In this document: positions 35,353 to 43,200 of the stretch, piece after piece | Position numbering within the stretch: position 1 is the stretch's first letter | How the letters are laid out: each line of letters begins with the position of its first letter | Assembly (NCBI GenBank): GCA_934155645.1 | Contig: CAKPHC010000005.1 | Location: forward strand, 75,819 to 139,818 | DNA: 64,000 bases | Direction: 5' to 3' | DNA from: an uncultured Bacilli bacterium | GTDB taxonomy: Bacteria > Bacillota_I > Bacilli_A > RF39 > UBA660 | The notes under the pieces: model-generated | What the model saw: the letters and a program-made list of their open reading frames with translations, nothing else | Told to the model about the DNA's origin: nothing | The model's database searches: none | Program-made: the position numbers and the translations under genes

Positions 35353-36204
35353 GTGAGTATAAAAATGGGTGACACTAGTCTTTCAGAAGAAAGATATATT
35401 GAATTAAAAAAACTAGCGTATGATTACTATGATAAATATAATGAATTGGATAGAGTATCAAGGAAAGATTTTTTAGATAGTATCCCTAGTCTTAACACAC
35501 ATTTTGAAGACTTAATCGTAAGAACAACTTTATTATTTCCTGATACTGAAGATTTATTAAAAATATCAAAAGGTTCTCTTCATAACGTTCTTAAAGAAAT
35601 AGCTAACAATGAAGACGGTATTACAAATGAAGATGTTTTGGCTAAAAGCGTTGAATATTCAACTCAAAGAGTAAAAGAACTCATCAATGAAGGCAAATTA
35701 AAAGTTATGGAAAGAATTAAATATCCAGAAACAAGTATAAGTGAGAAAGAATATGTTGCATTAAAAAAAGAAGCATTAAAATATAGAAAAGCTTTTTTAG
35801 GTTTAAGCATAGTGAAGAAATCAGAAATGATTGAAGAGTGCGCTAAGGATGCTTCATATCAAGAATGTATACAATTGGCAACTTTACTAATTCCAAATGA
35901 TTCAAAAGTGATTTCAATGATGAAAAATCATTCAAACCTTGAAATTGCAGATAAATATAATGTTCCAGTTAGCGTAATTGAATTTAAGCGACATGAATAT
36001 AATTATCAAGGAACAGAAAAACTAATAGAAAAAGGATTGTTTGAAAAATCACAAGATGACGCCCTATGGAATTCATCTGATTTAGATGACAGCTTTATAG
36101 ATGCCATTTGGGATCAAAGTTTTTATAAAGGTATTGAAGAAGAACAGCAACAACAAGTAACTAAAAATTTAGTTAAGATATATTCCAAAGCAATAAAGAA
36201 CTAA
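35353..36204 (+). CDS. Hypothetical protein between nusG and rplK
   Basis: I do not recognise this protein. It has 283 residues from a GTG placed seven bases after GAGGTGG, two bases past the nusG stop. It is hydrophilic and largely helical, with two related segments: SEERYIELKKLAYDYYDKYNEL near the start and SEKEYVALKKEALKYRKAFLGL at about 130, each followed by a region ending in a LLFP or LLIP motif. This suggests an internal duplication. A later IADKYNVPVSVIEFKRHE resembles a helix-turn-helix-like stretch but carries no HExxH peptidase motif. It is probably co-transcribed with secE-nusG. nusG and rplK are normally adjacent, so this is an insertion. Confidence 0.65.
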   Translation: MSIKMGDTSLSEERYIELKKLAYDYYDKYNELDRVSRKDFLDSIPSLNTHFEDLIVRTTLLFPDTEDLLKISKGSLHNVLKEIANNEDGITNEDVLAKSVEYSTQRVKELINEGKLKVMERIKYPETSISEKEYVALKKEALKYRKAFLGLSIVKKSEMIEECAKDASYQECIQLATLLIPNDSKVISMMKNHSNLEIADKYNVPVSVIEFKRHEYNYQGTEKLIEKGLFEKSQDDALWNSSDLDDSFIDAIWDQSFYKGIEEEQQQQVTKNLVKIYSKAIKN

Positions 36205-36224
36205 CATTATTTATTAAATAATTA

Positions 36225-36253
36225 TTGATTTTTATTAAGAATAATGTTATTAT
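36225..36253 (+). promoter_or_regulatory. rplK-rplA promoter
   Basis: TTGATT (36225-36230) and TATTAT (36248-36253) are spaced by 17 bases, with TGT before the -10 (extended -10). Confidence 0.75.
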
Positions 36254-36284
36254 TGAAACGCTATATTTAATTTATATAGATTTA

Positions 36285-36333
36285 AGTGGGAGGCAAAAAG
36301 CTAATTAAATGCGGACTAGCTATTAGAACCACT
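36285..36333 (+). promoter_or_regulatory. Structured leader of rplK, GTGGGAGG...CCAC element
   Basis: AGTGG (36285-36289) pairs with CCACT (36329-36333), enclosing AGCTA (36299-36303) paired with TAGCT (36317-36321). The unpaired GAGG after AGTGG recurs in the leader of rplA. This is probably a ribosomal-protein feedback site, with L1 the likely ligand because L1 controls this operon in other bacteria. Confidence 0.5.
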
Positions 36334-36366
36334 CGCGAAAACTAAAATTTATAGGAGGTGTTTTTC

Positions 36367-36792
36367 GTGGCAAAAGAAGTAGTAAGAAAAATCAAGTTGC
36401 AAATTCAAGCAGGAAAAGCTACACCAGCTCCACCAGTAGGAACTGTATTAGGACCTGCAGGAATCAATTTACAAGAATTCTGTACAAAGTACAATGATGC
36501 AACACGTGATAGAATGGGTGATGTATTACCAGTTGAAATTTCTATATATGATGATAGAAGTTTTGATTTCGTAATTAAAACTCCACCTACACCATTCTTA
36601 TTAAAGAAAGCAGCAAAAATAGAAAAAGGTTCTGTTAAAGGTAAGAATGAAACAGTAGGAACAATAACAAAAGAACAATTAAAAGAAATTGCAGAAACTA
36701 AATTACCAGATTTAAATGCTTATACTGTTGAAGAAGCTATGAAAATTGTTGAGGGTACTGCTCTTAACATGGGTATTAAAGTTTCAGAGTAA
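36367..36792 (+). CDS. rplK: 50S ribosomal protein L11
   Basis: From the GTG at 36367, seven bases after AGGAGG, the protein has 141 residues, the usual L11 length. It shows KLQIQAGKATPAPPVGTVLGP-GINLQEFC, the L11 hallmark, and the rRNA-binding C-terminal domain ending in VEGTALNMGIKV. L11 forms the GTPase-associated centre with the L10-L12 stalk. Confidence 0.97.
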   Translation: MAKEVVRKIKLQIQAGKATPAPPVGTVLGPAGINLQEFCTKYNDATRDRMGDVLPVEISIYDDRSFDFVIKTPPTPFLLKKAAKIEKGSVKGKNETVGTITKEQLKEIAETKLPDLNAYTVEEAMKIVEGTALNMGIKVSE

Positions 36793-36804
36793 TAAATGGT
36801 AACC

Positions 36805-36847
36805 TATGTGGGAGGACGTCCGCTTACGCTTCCATATTTACCACATA
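36805..36847 (+). promoter_or_regulatory. Structured leader of rplA, second GTGGGAGG...CCAC element
   Basis: TATGTGG (36805-36811) pairs perfectly with CCACATA (36841-36847), with GAGG directly after the left arm as in the rplK leader. It covers most of the 68-base gap before rplA and ends at the ribosome-binding site, where binding of L1 could block initiation. Confidence 0.55.
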
Positions 36848-36860
36848 AGGAGGAATTAAA

Positions 36861-37559
36861 GTGAAAAAAAGAAGTAAGAAATATCTTGAAGCTTTATCAA
36901 AAATAGAAAAAGGTAAAGCATATACTAAAGAAGAAGCTATTAAATTAGTAAAAGAAACTTCTGTTAGTAAATTTAATGCTTCTGTTGAATTAGCAGTTAG
37001 ATTAAATCTTGATACTAAAAAAGCTGATCAACAATTAAGAGGAGCAATAGTATTACCTCATGGAACAGGTAAAACTAAAAAGGTATTAGTAATTGCTAGA
37101 GGAGAAAATGCTAAAAAAGCTAAAGAAGCTGGAGCAGACTTCGTTGGTGATACTGATATGCTAGAAAAAATTGAAAAAGAAAACTGGTTCGGATTTGACG
37201 TAATGATTGCAACACCAGATATGATGCCATTACTTGGCAAATTAGGTAGAGTATTAGGACCAAAAGGTTTAATGCCAAACCCTAAAACTGGTACTGTAAC
37301 TACAGATGTTGCTAAAGCAGTATCTGATGTAAAAGCAGGACGTGTTGAATATAGAACAGATACATTTGGTAATATTCAAGGTATCATTGGTAATGTAACA
37401 TTTACAGAAGAACAATTACTTGAAAATTTAAATGCATTTATGGCAACAATTATGAAAGTAAAACCTTCTACTGTTAAAGGTGATTACGTTAAAAATATAG
37501 CAGTTTCAACTACTATGGGTCCAGGAATTAAAATTATTACAAATTCTTTTGACAAATAG
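36861..37559 (+). CDS. rplA: 50S ribosomal protein L1
   Basis: The 232-residue protein starts with GTG behind AAGGAGG. It shows NASVELAVRLNLDTKKADQQ, GTGKTKKVLVIA, the signature MPLLGKLGRVLGPKGLMPNPK-GTVT and a C-terminal KPSTVKGDYVKNIAVSTTMGP. L1 forms the mobile stalk next to the E site and is the translational repressor of its own operon in several bacteria. The rplJ promoter -35 box lies in its last codons. Confidence 0.97.
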   Translation: MKKRSKKYLEALSKIEKGKAYTKEEAIKLVKETSVSKFNASVELAVRLNLDTKKADQQLRGAIVLPHGTGKTKKVLVIARGENAKKAKEAGADFVGDTDMLEKIEKENWFGFDVMIATPDMMPLLGKLGRVLGPKGLMPNPKTGTVTTDVAKAVSDVKAGRVEYRTDTFGNIQGIIGNVTFTEEQLLENLNAFMATIMKVKPSTVKGDYVKNIAVSTTMGPGIKIITNSFDK

Positions 37560-37577
37560 TAATTAGTGATATATAAT
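37549..37577 (+). promoter_or_regulatory. Perfect-consensus promoter of rplJ-rplL
   Basis: TTGACA (37549-37554), embedded in the last codons of rplA, and TATAAT (37572-37577) are spaced by exactly 17 bases, an ideal sigma-A promoter. Confidence 0.9.
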
Positions 37578-37594
37578 ACAAATTGATTTGCAAG

Positions 37595-37691
37595 TGCCAT
37601 AGACAGTAGGTGTTAAAATAAATCCTACCGAGGACTTAACTTTAGTTATAAAAGCCCTTTGTCTATGTATAAAGAGCTTTTATTTATGGCA
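37595..37691 (+). ncRNA. Ribosomal protein L10 leader
   Basis: The region upstream of rplJ shows the L10-leader features: TGCCATAGACAGTAGG, hairpin GTAGG (37606-37610) with CCTAC (37624-37628), then TTTGTCTATG and ATAAAGAGCTTTT. CATAGACA (37598-37605) can pair with TGTCTATG (37670-37677). Alternatively TGCCATA (37595-37601) can pair with TATGGCA (37685-37691), which precedes a T run. These mutually exclusive folds fit feedback control by the L10-(L12) complex. Confidence 0.8.
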
Positions 37692-37719
37692 TTTTTAAAT
37701 ATTATGAGGAGGTGCTATA

Positions 37720-38214
37720 GTGGCAAACGAAAAAATTCTAGCTAAAAAGCAAGAAGTAATTGATGAGATTAAAGAACATGTACAAAATAGTGCAACTATC
37801 GTTTTATTCGATTATCGTGGAATCACTGATAATGAAGCAAAAGAATTAAGACGTGCTTTAAGATCAAATGATGCTGACTATAAAGTATACAAAAATACTT
37901 TAATGGCAAGAGCGCTATCTGATTTAAACATTAATCTTGATGACAGTTTAATGGGTCCAAGTGCATTAGCATTTGGTACTGATCAAATTGCACCAATTAA
38001 AGTATTATCAGATTTTGCTAAAAAGAATCCTGCTCTAATATTGAAAGTGGGTATTGTAGATGGAGAAGTATCTGATAAAGCTAAGTTAGAAGCATTATCA
38101 TCTATCCCATCAAGAGAAGGACTACTAACAATGTTAGCTGGCGGAATGATTGGAATTGCAAAAGATTTATCTATATGCTTAGATCTATATGCAAAACAAA
38201 AAGAAGAGAATTAA
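37720..38214 (+). CDS. rplJ: 50S ribosomal protein L10
   Basis: The 164-residue protein starts with GTG eight bases after GAGGAGG. The N-terminal rRNA-binding domain shows TIVLFDYRGITDNEAKELRR and DYKVYKNTLMARAL. The C-terminal helix binds L7/L12 dimers. It has the expected length and forms the base of the stalk. It is preceded by an L10 leader and followed by rplL after 23 bases. Confidence 0.96.
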   Translation: MANEKILAKKQEVIDEIKEHVQNSATIVLFDYRGITDNEAKELRRALRSNDADYKVYKNTLMARALSDLNINLDDSLMGPSALAFGTDQIAPIKVLSDFAKKNPALILKVGIVDGEVSDKAKLEALSSIPSREGLLTMLAGGMIGIAKDLSICLDLYAKQKEEN

Positions 38215-38237
38215 TTTAAATTAAGGAGGAAAATAAA

Positions 38238-38606
38238 ATGGCTAAATTAACAAGAGATGAATTTATTAGTGCTTTAAAAGAAATGAACCTTTTAGAAATT
38301 AAAGAATTAGTAGACGCTATGAAAGAGGAATTTGGAGTAGATCCAAGTAGTGTAGCAGTAGCTGCTGCACCAGCTGGAGCTGCTGAAGAAACTGGACCAA
38401 GTGTTGTTACAGTTACTTTAGTAAATGCTGGGGCTGCTAAAATCAACGTTATCAAAGTAATTAAAGAAATTACAGGATTAGGATTAAAAGAATCTAAAGA
38501 TATCGCTGATAACGGTGGAGCTGTTAAAGAAGGTATTTCTGTAGACGAAGCAAACGAAATCAAAGCTAAACTTGAAGAAGCTGGAGCAGAAGTAGAAGTT
38601 AAATAA
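38238..38606 (+). CDS. rplL: 50S ribosomal protein L7/L12
   Basis: The 122-residue protein has an N-terminal dimerisation helix pair, an Ala/Gly-rich hinge (VAVAAAPAGAAEE) and a C-terminal factor-binding domain (INVIKVIKEITGLGLKESKDIADNG). It recruits translational GTPases. The rplJ-rplL pair ends with a strong terminator. Confidence 0.97.
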   Translation: MAKLTRDEFISALKEMNLLEIKELVDAMKEEFGVDPSSVAVAAAPAGAAEETGPSVVTVTLVNAGAAKINVIKVIKEITGLGLKESKDIADNGGAVKEGISVDEANEIKAKLEEAGAEVEVK

Positions 38607-38622
38607 TTAAATTCATACTACT

Positions 38623-38651
38623 AAAAGTACGATATATGTCGTACTTTTTTT
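38623..38651 (+). terminator. Terminator after rplL
   Basis: AAAAGTACGA-TATATG-TCGTACTTTT, a 10-bp stem, is followed by T residues. Confidence 0.88.
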
Positions 38652-38652
38652 C

Positions 38653-38681
38653 TTGAAAAAAAAGTCAAAATAAGATATTAT
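38653..38681 (+). promoter_or_regulatory. Promoter of the unknown membrane-anchored gene
   Basis: TTGAAA (38653-38658) and TATTAT (38676-38681) are spaced by 17 bases. Confidence 0.65.
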
Positions 38682-38699
38682 CTATAATAGGTGAAGGCT

Positions 38700-39470
38700 A
38701 TGAAAAAGACTACTAAAAAGATAGGTATAATTATAATTGCGGTATTAATTGCTATTCTTATATTAATAGGAATATTTTCATATATTAAATACAGCAAAAA
38801 TAATGTTCATGAAGATAATAAATATGAAACGATTGATGTAAACGATAAAGAAGTAACAGAATTATTTGAGCTTACCCGTAGTGATAACACAACTTTATTT
38901 AACGGTACTGAATATGAAAATTTATATTATGTAAATGATAAGGTCATTATAAAAGAACAAGATGAATCTTTTAAATTAATGTTATCCTATGTGAATTTGA
39001 CTACTGATAATTATAAATTTCAAGATGATGGAACTGTAGAAATATCTGGAAAAGCCATAAAAAGTAATTACGAAAAATTATTTGGTAAAGGAGATTATAA
39101 ACCTTCTAGTATAAATTACTCATGTCCATCGGTTGTTCAATATGATAAGAGTAAGGATATATATTACTATAGCGAAGCTTGTGGTATGGAAACATTAAAT
39201 GGATATATCAATAAGTTAATCGAAGCAAGAAAATATAAAGATAAAATAGAAATATATGAAAAAGTAGCATTTTACTTTGTCGATTCAGAAAATAATCAAA
39301 TAATTTATACAAAGAATAGTAATTATAGTGATTATTTAACTTCAACTAGTTATGATGGTGAGTTTGATATAAATAATTACTTAGATAATTTGAAAACATA
39401 TAAGTATACTTTCGTTTACAAAGATGGGAACTATTATTTTGATTCAGTTCAATTAATGAACAAAAATTAA
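38700..39470 (+). CDS. Hypothetical membrane-anchored extracytoplasmic protein
   Basis: I do not recognise the family. From the ATG at 38700 (AGGTGAAGG upstream) the protein has 256 residues: a basic N-terminus, one transmembrane helix (about 9-31), then a hydrophilic extracellular domain rich in Tyr, Asn, Asp and Lys. Two Cys (in SCPSV and EACGME) could form a disulfide. There is no lipobox. The gene has its own promoter and separates rplL from the methyltransferase gene that normally follows it in Bacillota. Confidence 0.65.
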   Translation: MKKTTKKIGIIIIAVLIAILILIGIFSYIKYSKNNVHEDNKYETIDVNDKEVTELFELTRSDNTTLFNGTEYENLYYVNDKVIIKEQDESFKLMLSYVNLTTDNYKFQDDGTVEISGKAIKSNYEKLFGKGDYKPSSINYSCPSVVQYDKSKDIYYYSEACGMETLNGYINKLIEARKYKDKIEIYEKVAFYFVDSENNQIIYTKNSNYSDYLTSTSYDGEFDINNYLDNLKTYKYTFVYKDGNYYFDSVQLMNKN

Positions 39471-39479
39471 ATATATTTA

Positions 39480-39508
39480 TTGATTTTCTTTTAAAAATAT
39501 AGTATTAT
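39480..39508 (+). promoter_or_regulatory. Promoter in front of a strong hairpin
   Basis: TTGATT (39480-39485) and TATTAT (39503-39508) are spaced by 17 bases. Transcription should start near 39515, only a few bases before the hairpin at 39519-39560. Confidence 0.65.
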
Positions 39509-39518
39509 TATTAGTACG

Positions 39519-39571
39519 AAAGGAGTTAACTATAAATTAAAGTTTGTAGTTAACTCTTTTACTTTTCTTTT
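39519..39571 (+). terminator. Hairpin with T-tract, attenuator or end of a tiny RNA
   Basis: An 18-bp stem (39519-39536 with 39543-39560, two G-U pairs, loop TTAAAG) contains GAGTTAACT / AGTTAACTC and is followed by a pyrimidine/T-rich tract. The left arm includes an AAAGGAG sequence that would be hidden in the stem. It lies between a promoter and the methyltransferase gene, so it either limits readthrough to that gene and rpoB or defines an RNA of about 55 nucleotides. Confidence 0.7.
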
Positions 39572-39585
39572 AAGGGATTGGTTAA

Positions 39586-40173
39586 ATGGGACAATATTTT
39601 AGTAACGATGAATTAAAAAGTGATTTAAAAATATTTAAAACCAGTATTTTAGGTAAAGATTATTCTTTTTATACTGATAATGGAGTTTTTTCAAAAGAAA
39701 AATTAGACTTTGGAACAAGAACTTTAATTGAAAGTTTGCCTATAGAAAGGTTAACTGGGGATATATTAGATGTTGGTTGTGGATACGGAGTAATTGATAT
39801 TATTTTAGGAAAAATAACGCAAGCTTCGTTTGAAGGTATAGATGTAAATAAAAGAGCATTACATTTAGCAGAAATGAATAAGAAATTAAATAATATTAAT
39901 AATGCTAGTTTTTATTACAGTAATACTTATGAGAATGTGGATAAGAAATACGATTTTATTATTACAAACCCACCAATAAGAGCTGGCAAAGAAGTAGTTT
40001 ACGGGATTGTTATGAACGCTAGAAATTATTTAAAAGATAATGGCGTTTTATATATAGTAATAAGAAAAGAACAAGGAGCAAAGTCAATGCTTAGAGATTT
40101 GGAAGAATACTATAACACAGAGGTAATAAACAAAAATAAAGGTTTTTTTGTAATTAAATGTGTTTTGCGTTGA
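39586..40173 (+). CDS. Class I methyltransferase, YbxB/RsmC-like
   Basis: This 195-residue protein has the SAM-binding LDVGCGYGVIDI (about 61-72) and the target-base motif NPPIRAGK (about 128-135) of RsmC/RlmG-type rRNA N2-guanine methyltransferases. In Bacillus the homologue ybxB sits between rplL and rpoB, the same context as here. It is predicted to methylate rRNA, but the exact guanine cannot be assigned. Its stop codon lies within the -35 box of the rpoB promoter. Confidence 0.85.
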   Translation: MGQYFSNDELKSDLKIFKTSILGKDYSFYTDNGVFSKEKLDFGTRTLIESLPIERLTGDILDVGCGYGVIDIILGKITQASFEGIDVNKRALHLAEMNKKLNNINNASFYYSNTYENVDKKYDFIITNPPIRAGKEVVYGIVMNARNYLKDNGVLYIVIRKEQGAKSMLRDLEEYYNTEVINKNKGFFVIKCVLR

Positions 40174-40198
40174 CATCTTGCTTGAAATATGCTAATAA
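40170..40198 (+). promoter_or_regulatory. rpoB promoter
   Basis: TTGACA (40170-40175) and TAATAA (40193-40198) are spaced by 17 bases with TGC before the -10. The -35 overlaps the stop of the methyltransferase gene. A 5' leader of about 65 bases follows. Confidence 0.7.
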
Positions 40199-40268
40199 TA
40201 TAAATTGGCAACGTATTAGATTGAGTGAATATGTTCTTTGATTAAATTATAGTATAGGGGTGAAATAA

Positions 40269-43200
40269 GTGGCATATAAGATAATTAATTGTGGTAACCA
40301 CCGCCAGAGAAGAAGTTTCTCTAGAATCAAAAATACTTACGAACTAAAGGATTTGCTAGAAATCCAAAAAAAATCATATCAATGGTTTGTTGAAACAGGA
40401 ATAAAGGAAGTTTTCGATGACCTATTCCCCGTAGAAAATTTTTCAGGTACTTTGTCATTAGAATTTGGAGATTATCATTTTGATGAACCAAGATATTCTA
40501 TTAAGCAAAGCAAAGACCGTGAAACAACATATGCGGCACCTTTAAAGGTAGAAGTCCGTCTTTTTAATCATGAAACAGGTGAGGTAAAAGAACAAGAAAT
40601 ATTCTTAGGGGACATGCCTTTAATGACTGATAGCGGAACTTTCGTTATTAATGGTGCAGAACGTGTAATTGTTTCTCAATTAGTAAGATCTCCAAGCGTA
40701 TATTTCAATAAGGAAATAGATAAAAGTGGAAGACCTTCTATTACTTCACAAATAATTCCAACACGTGGAACTTGGCTAGAATTTGAAACAGATGCCAGGG
40801 ATGTTTTGTATGTAAGAATTGATAGAACAAGAAAAGTTCCATTAACTACATTACTACGTGCTTTCGGATTATCAAGTGATGAGGATATTCTAAAGTTATT
40901 TGGTAAAGATGAATATCTTGAGAATACTTTAGCAAAAGATTCAACTAGAAATACAGATGAAGCATTAATTGAAATTTATGAAAAATTAAGACCAGGTGAA
41001 CCTGCAACTCTTGATTCTTCTAAAAACCAAATTATTACTAGATTCTTTGATGAGTTTAGATATGACTTAGCAAGAGTAGGACGTTATAAATTTAATCGTA
41101 AATTAAATGTTTTAGATAGGGTTTTAAATCAAACTATTGCTGAAGACATTAAAGTTAATGGTGAAGTAGTAGTTGCTAAAGACACTTTAGTAACTAAAGA
41201 AGTACTAGATACATTAAAACCTATATTTGCTGATGGTTATAATGTAACCAGTGCTAAAATAAATGAAGATTTAGATAATTTAGATAAAATTCAAACTGTT
41301 AAAATCTACAATCCTTCTAACAAAAAAGAAGTTATTACTTTAATAGGTAATGACCAAACATTAGAAGTTAAGAGATTAACTATTTCTGATTTATATGCAT
41401 CAGTATCATATTATTTAAATTTATTAAAAGGAATTGGACAATTTGATGAAATAGACCATTTAGGAAATCGTCGTATTCGTCAAGTTGGTGAATTATTACA
41501 AAATCAATTTAGAATAGGTGTTTCTCGTATGGAACGTGTTATTCGTGAAAGAATGACAACTCAAGAAATGGAAGAAGTAACACCAAAAACTCTAATTAAT
41601 ATTAGACCTATTACGGCAGCTATGAAAGAATTTTTTGGTAGCAGCCAATTATCTCAATTCATGGACCAAACCAACCCAATCGCAGAGTTAACAAACAAAA
41701 GACGTTTATCTGCATTAGGTCCAGGTGGTTTATCTCGTGATAGAGCAGGTATGGAAGTGCGTGACGTTAACGCATCACACTATGGTAGAATCTGTCCAAT
41801 TGAGTCACCAGAAGGACAAAATATCGGACTTATTACATCACTTGCAAGCTATGCTAAAGTAGATGATTATGGATTCATCATGACTCCATATAGAAAAGTA
41901 AAAGATAAAGTATTAACTGATGAAGTTGATTACTTAACTGCAGATGAAGAACAAGATGTTATTATCTCTTTAGCAACAGTTACTATTGATGATAATAATA
42001 TGATGATAGATGAACAAGTTCCTGCTAGATTCCGTGGTGAAAATATTTTGGTTAAACCAGAACAAGTTGACTATGTTGACGTATCACCACAACAAGTAGT
42101 AGCAATTACAACAAGTTGTATTCCGTTCTTGGAACACGATGATGCTACTCGTGCACTAATGGGAGCAAACATGCAACGTCAATCAGTACCATTATTAAGA
42201 TCAGAAGCACCACTTGTAGGTACAGGTGTTGAATACGTAGCAGCAAAAGATTCTGGAGCTGTAGTAGTAGCAAAAGCTGATGGTATAGTTGATTATGTTG
42301 ATGCTAGAAAGATTGTTGTAAAGAATAAAGGTGGAAAAGATGAGTATCATTTGGCAAACTTTGAACTATCAAATGCTGGTACTTGTCAACATCATAGACC
42401 TATAGTTAAAGTAGGAGACACAATTAAAGCTGGTGAAGTTATAGCAGATGGTCCAAGTACAGACCAAGGAGAACTTGCACTAGGTAAAAACGTATTAGTT
42501 GCATTCATGACATTTAATGGATATAACTATGAGGATGCTGTAATCTTAAATGAAAGACTAGTAAAAGATGATGTTTATACAGGTCTTCACTTAGAAGATT
42601 ACGAAATGCAATGTCGTGAAACTAAATTAGGACCTGAAGAAATTACAAGAGATATTCCTAATGTTAGTGAAGAAGCAAGAAAAAATCTTGATGAAAATGG
42701 TATTGTAATAGTTGGCACTGAAGTTAAAGAAGGAGATATCTTAGTAGGTAAAGTAACACCAAAAGGTATGGCTGAACTTACTTCAGAAGAAAAATTATTA
42801 CACGCTATATTTGGAGAAAAGACTCGTGAAGTTAGAGATACTTCATTACGTGTTCCACATGGTGGAGATGGTATCGTTCACGATGTTAAGATTTTCTCAA
42901 GAAAAGATAATGATGAATTACCTGCAGGAGTATCTAAAGTAATTCGTGTATATATAGTTCAAAAAAGAAAAATACAAGTAGGAGATAAAATGGCTGGACG
43001 TCATGGTAACAAAGGTGTTATTTCCTTAATCCTACCTGAAGAAGATATGCCATACTTACCAGATGGTAGAACTATTGATATCATGTTAAACCCACAAGGT
43101 GTTCCTTCTCGTATGAACTTAGGACAAATCCTAGAACTTCATTTAGGTATGGCTGCAAAAGAATTAAATGTCCATGTAGCTACACCAGTATTCGATGGTG

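Noticed and set aside
35950..36010. An ImmA/IrrE-type peptidase in the protein between nusG and rplK, suggested by KYNVPVSVIEFKRHEY.
   Set aside because: There is no HExxH zinc motif and the similarity is limited to one short stretch.
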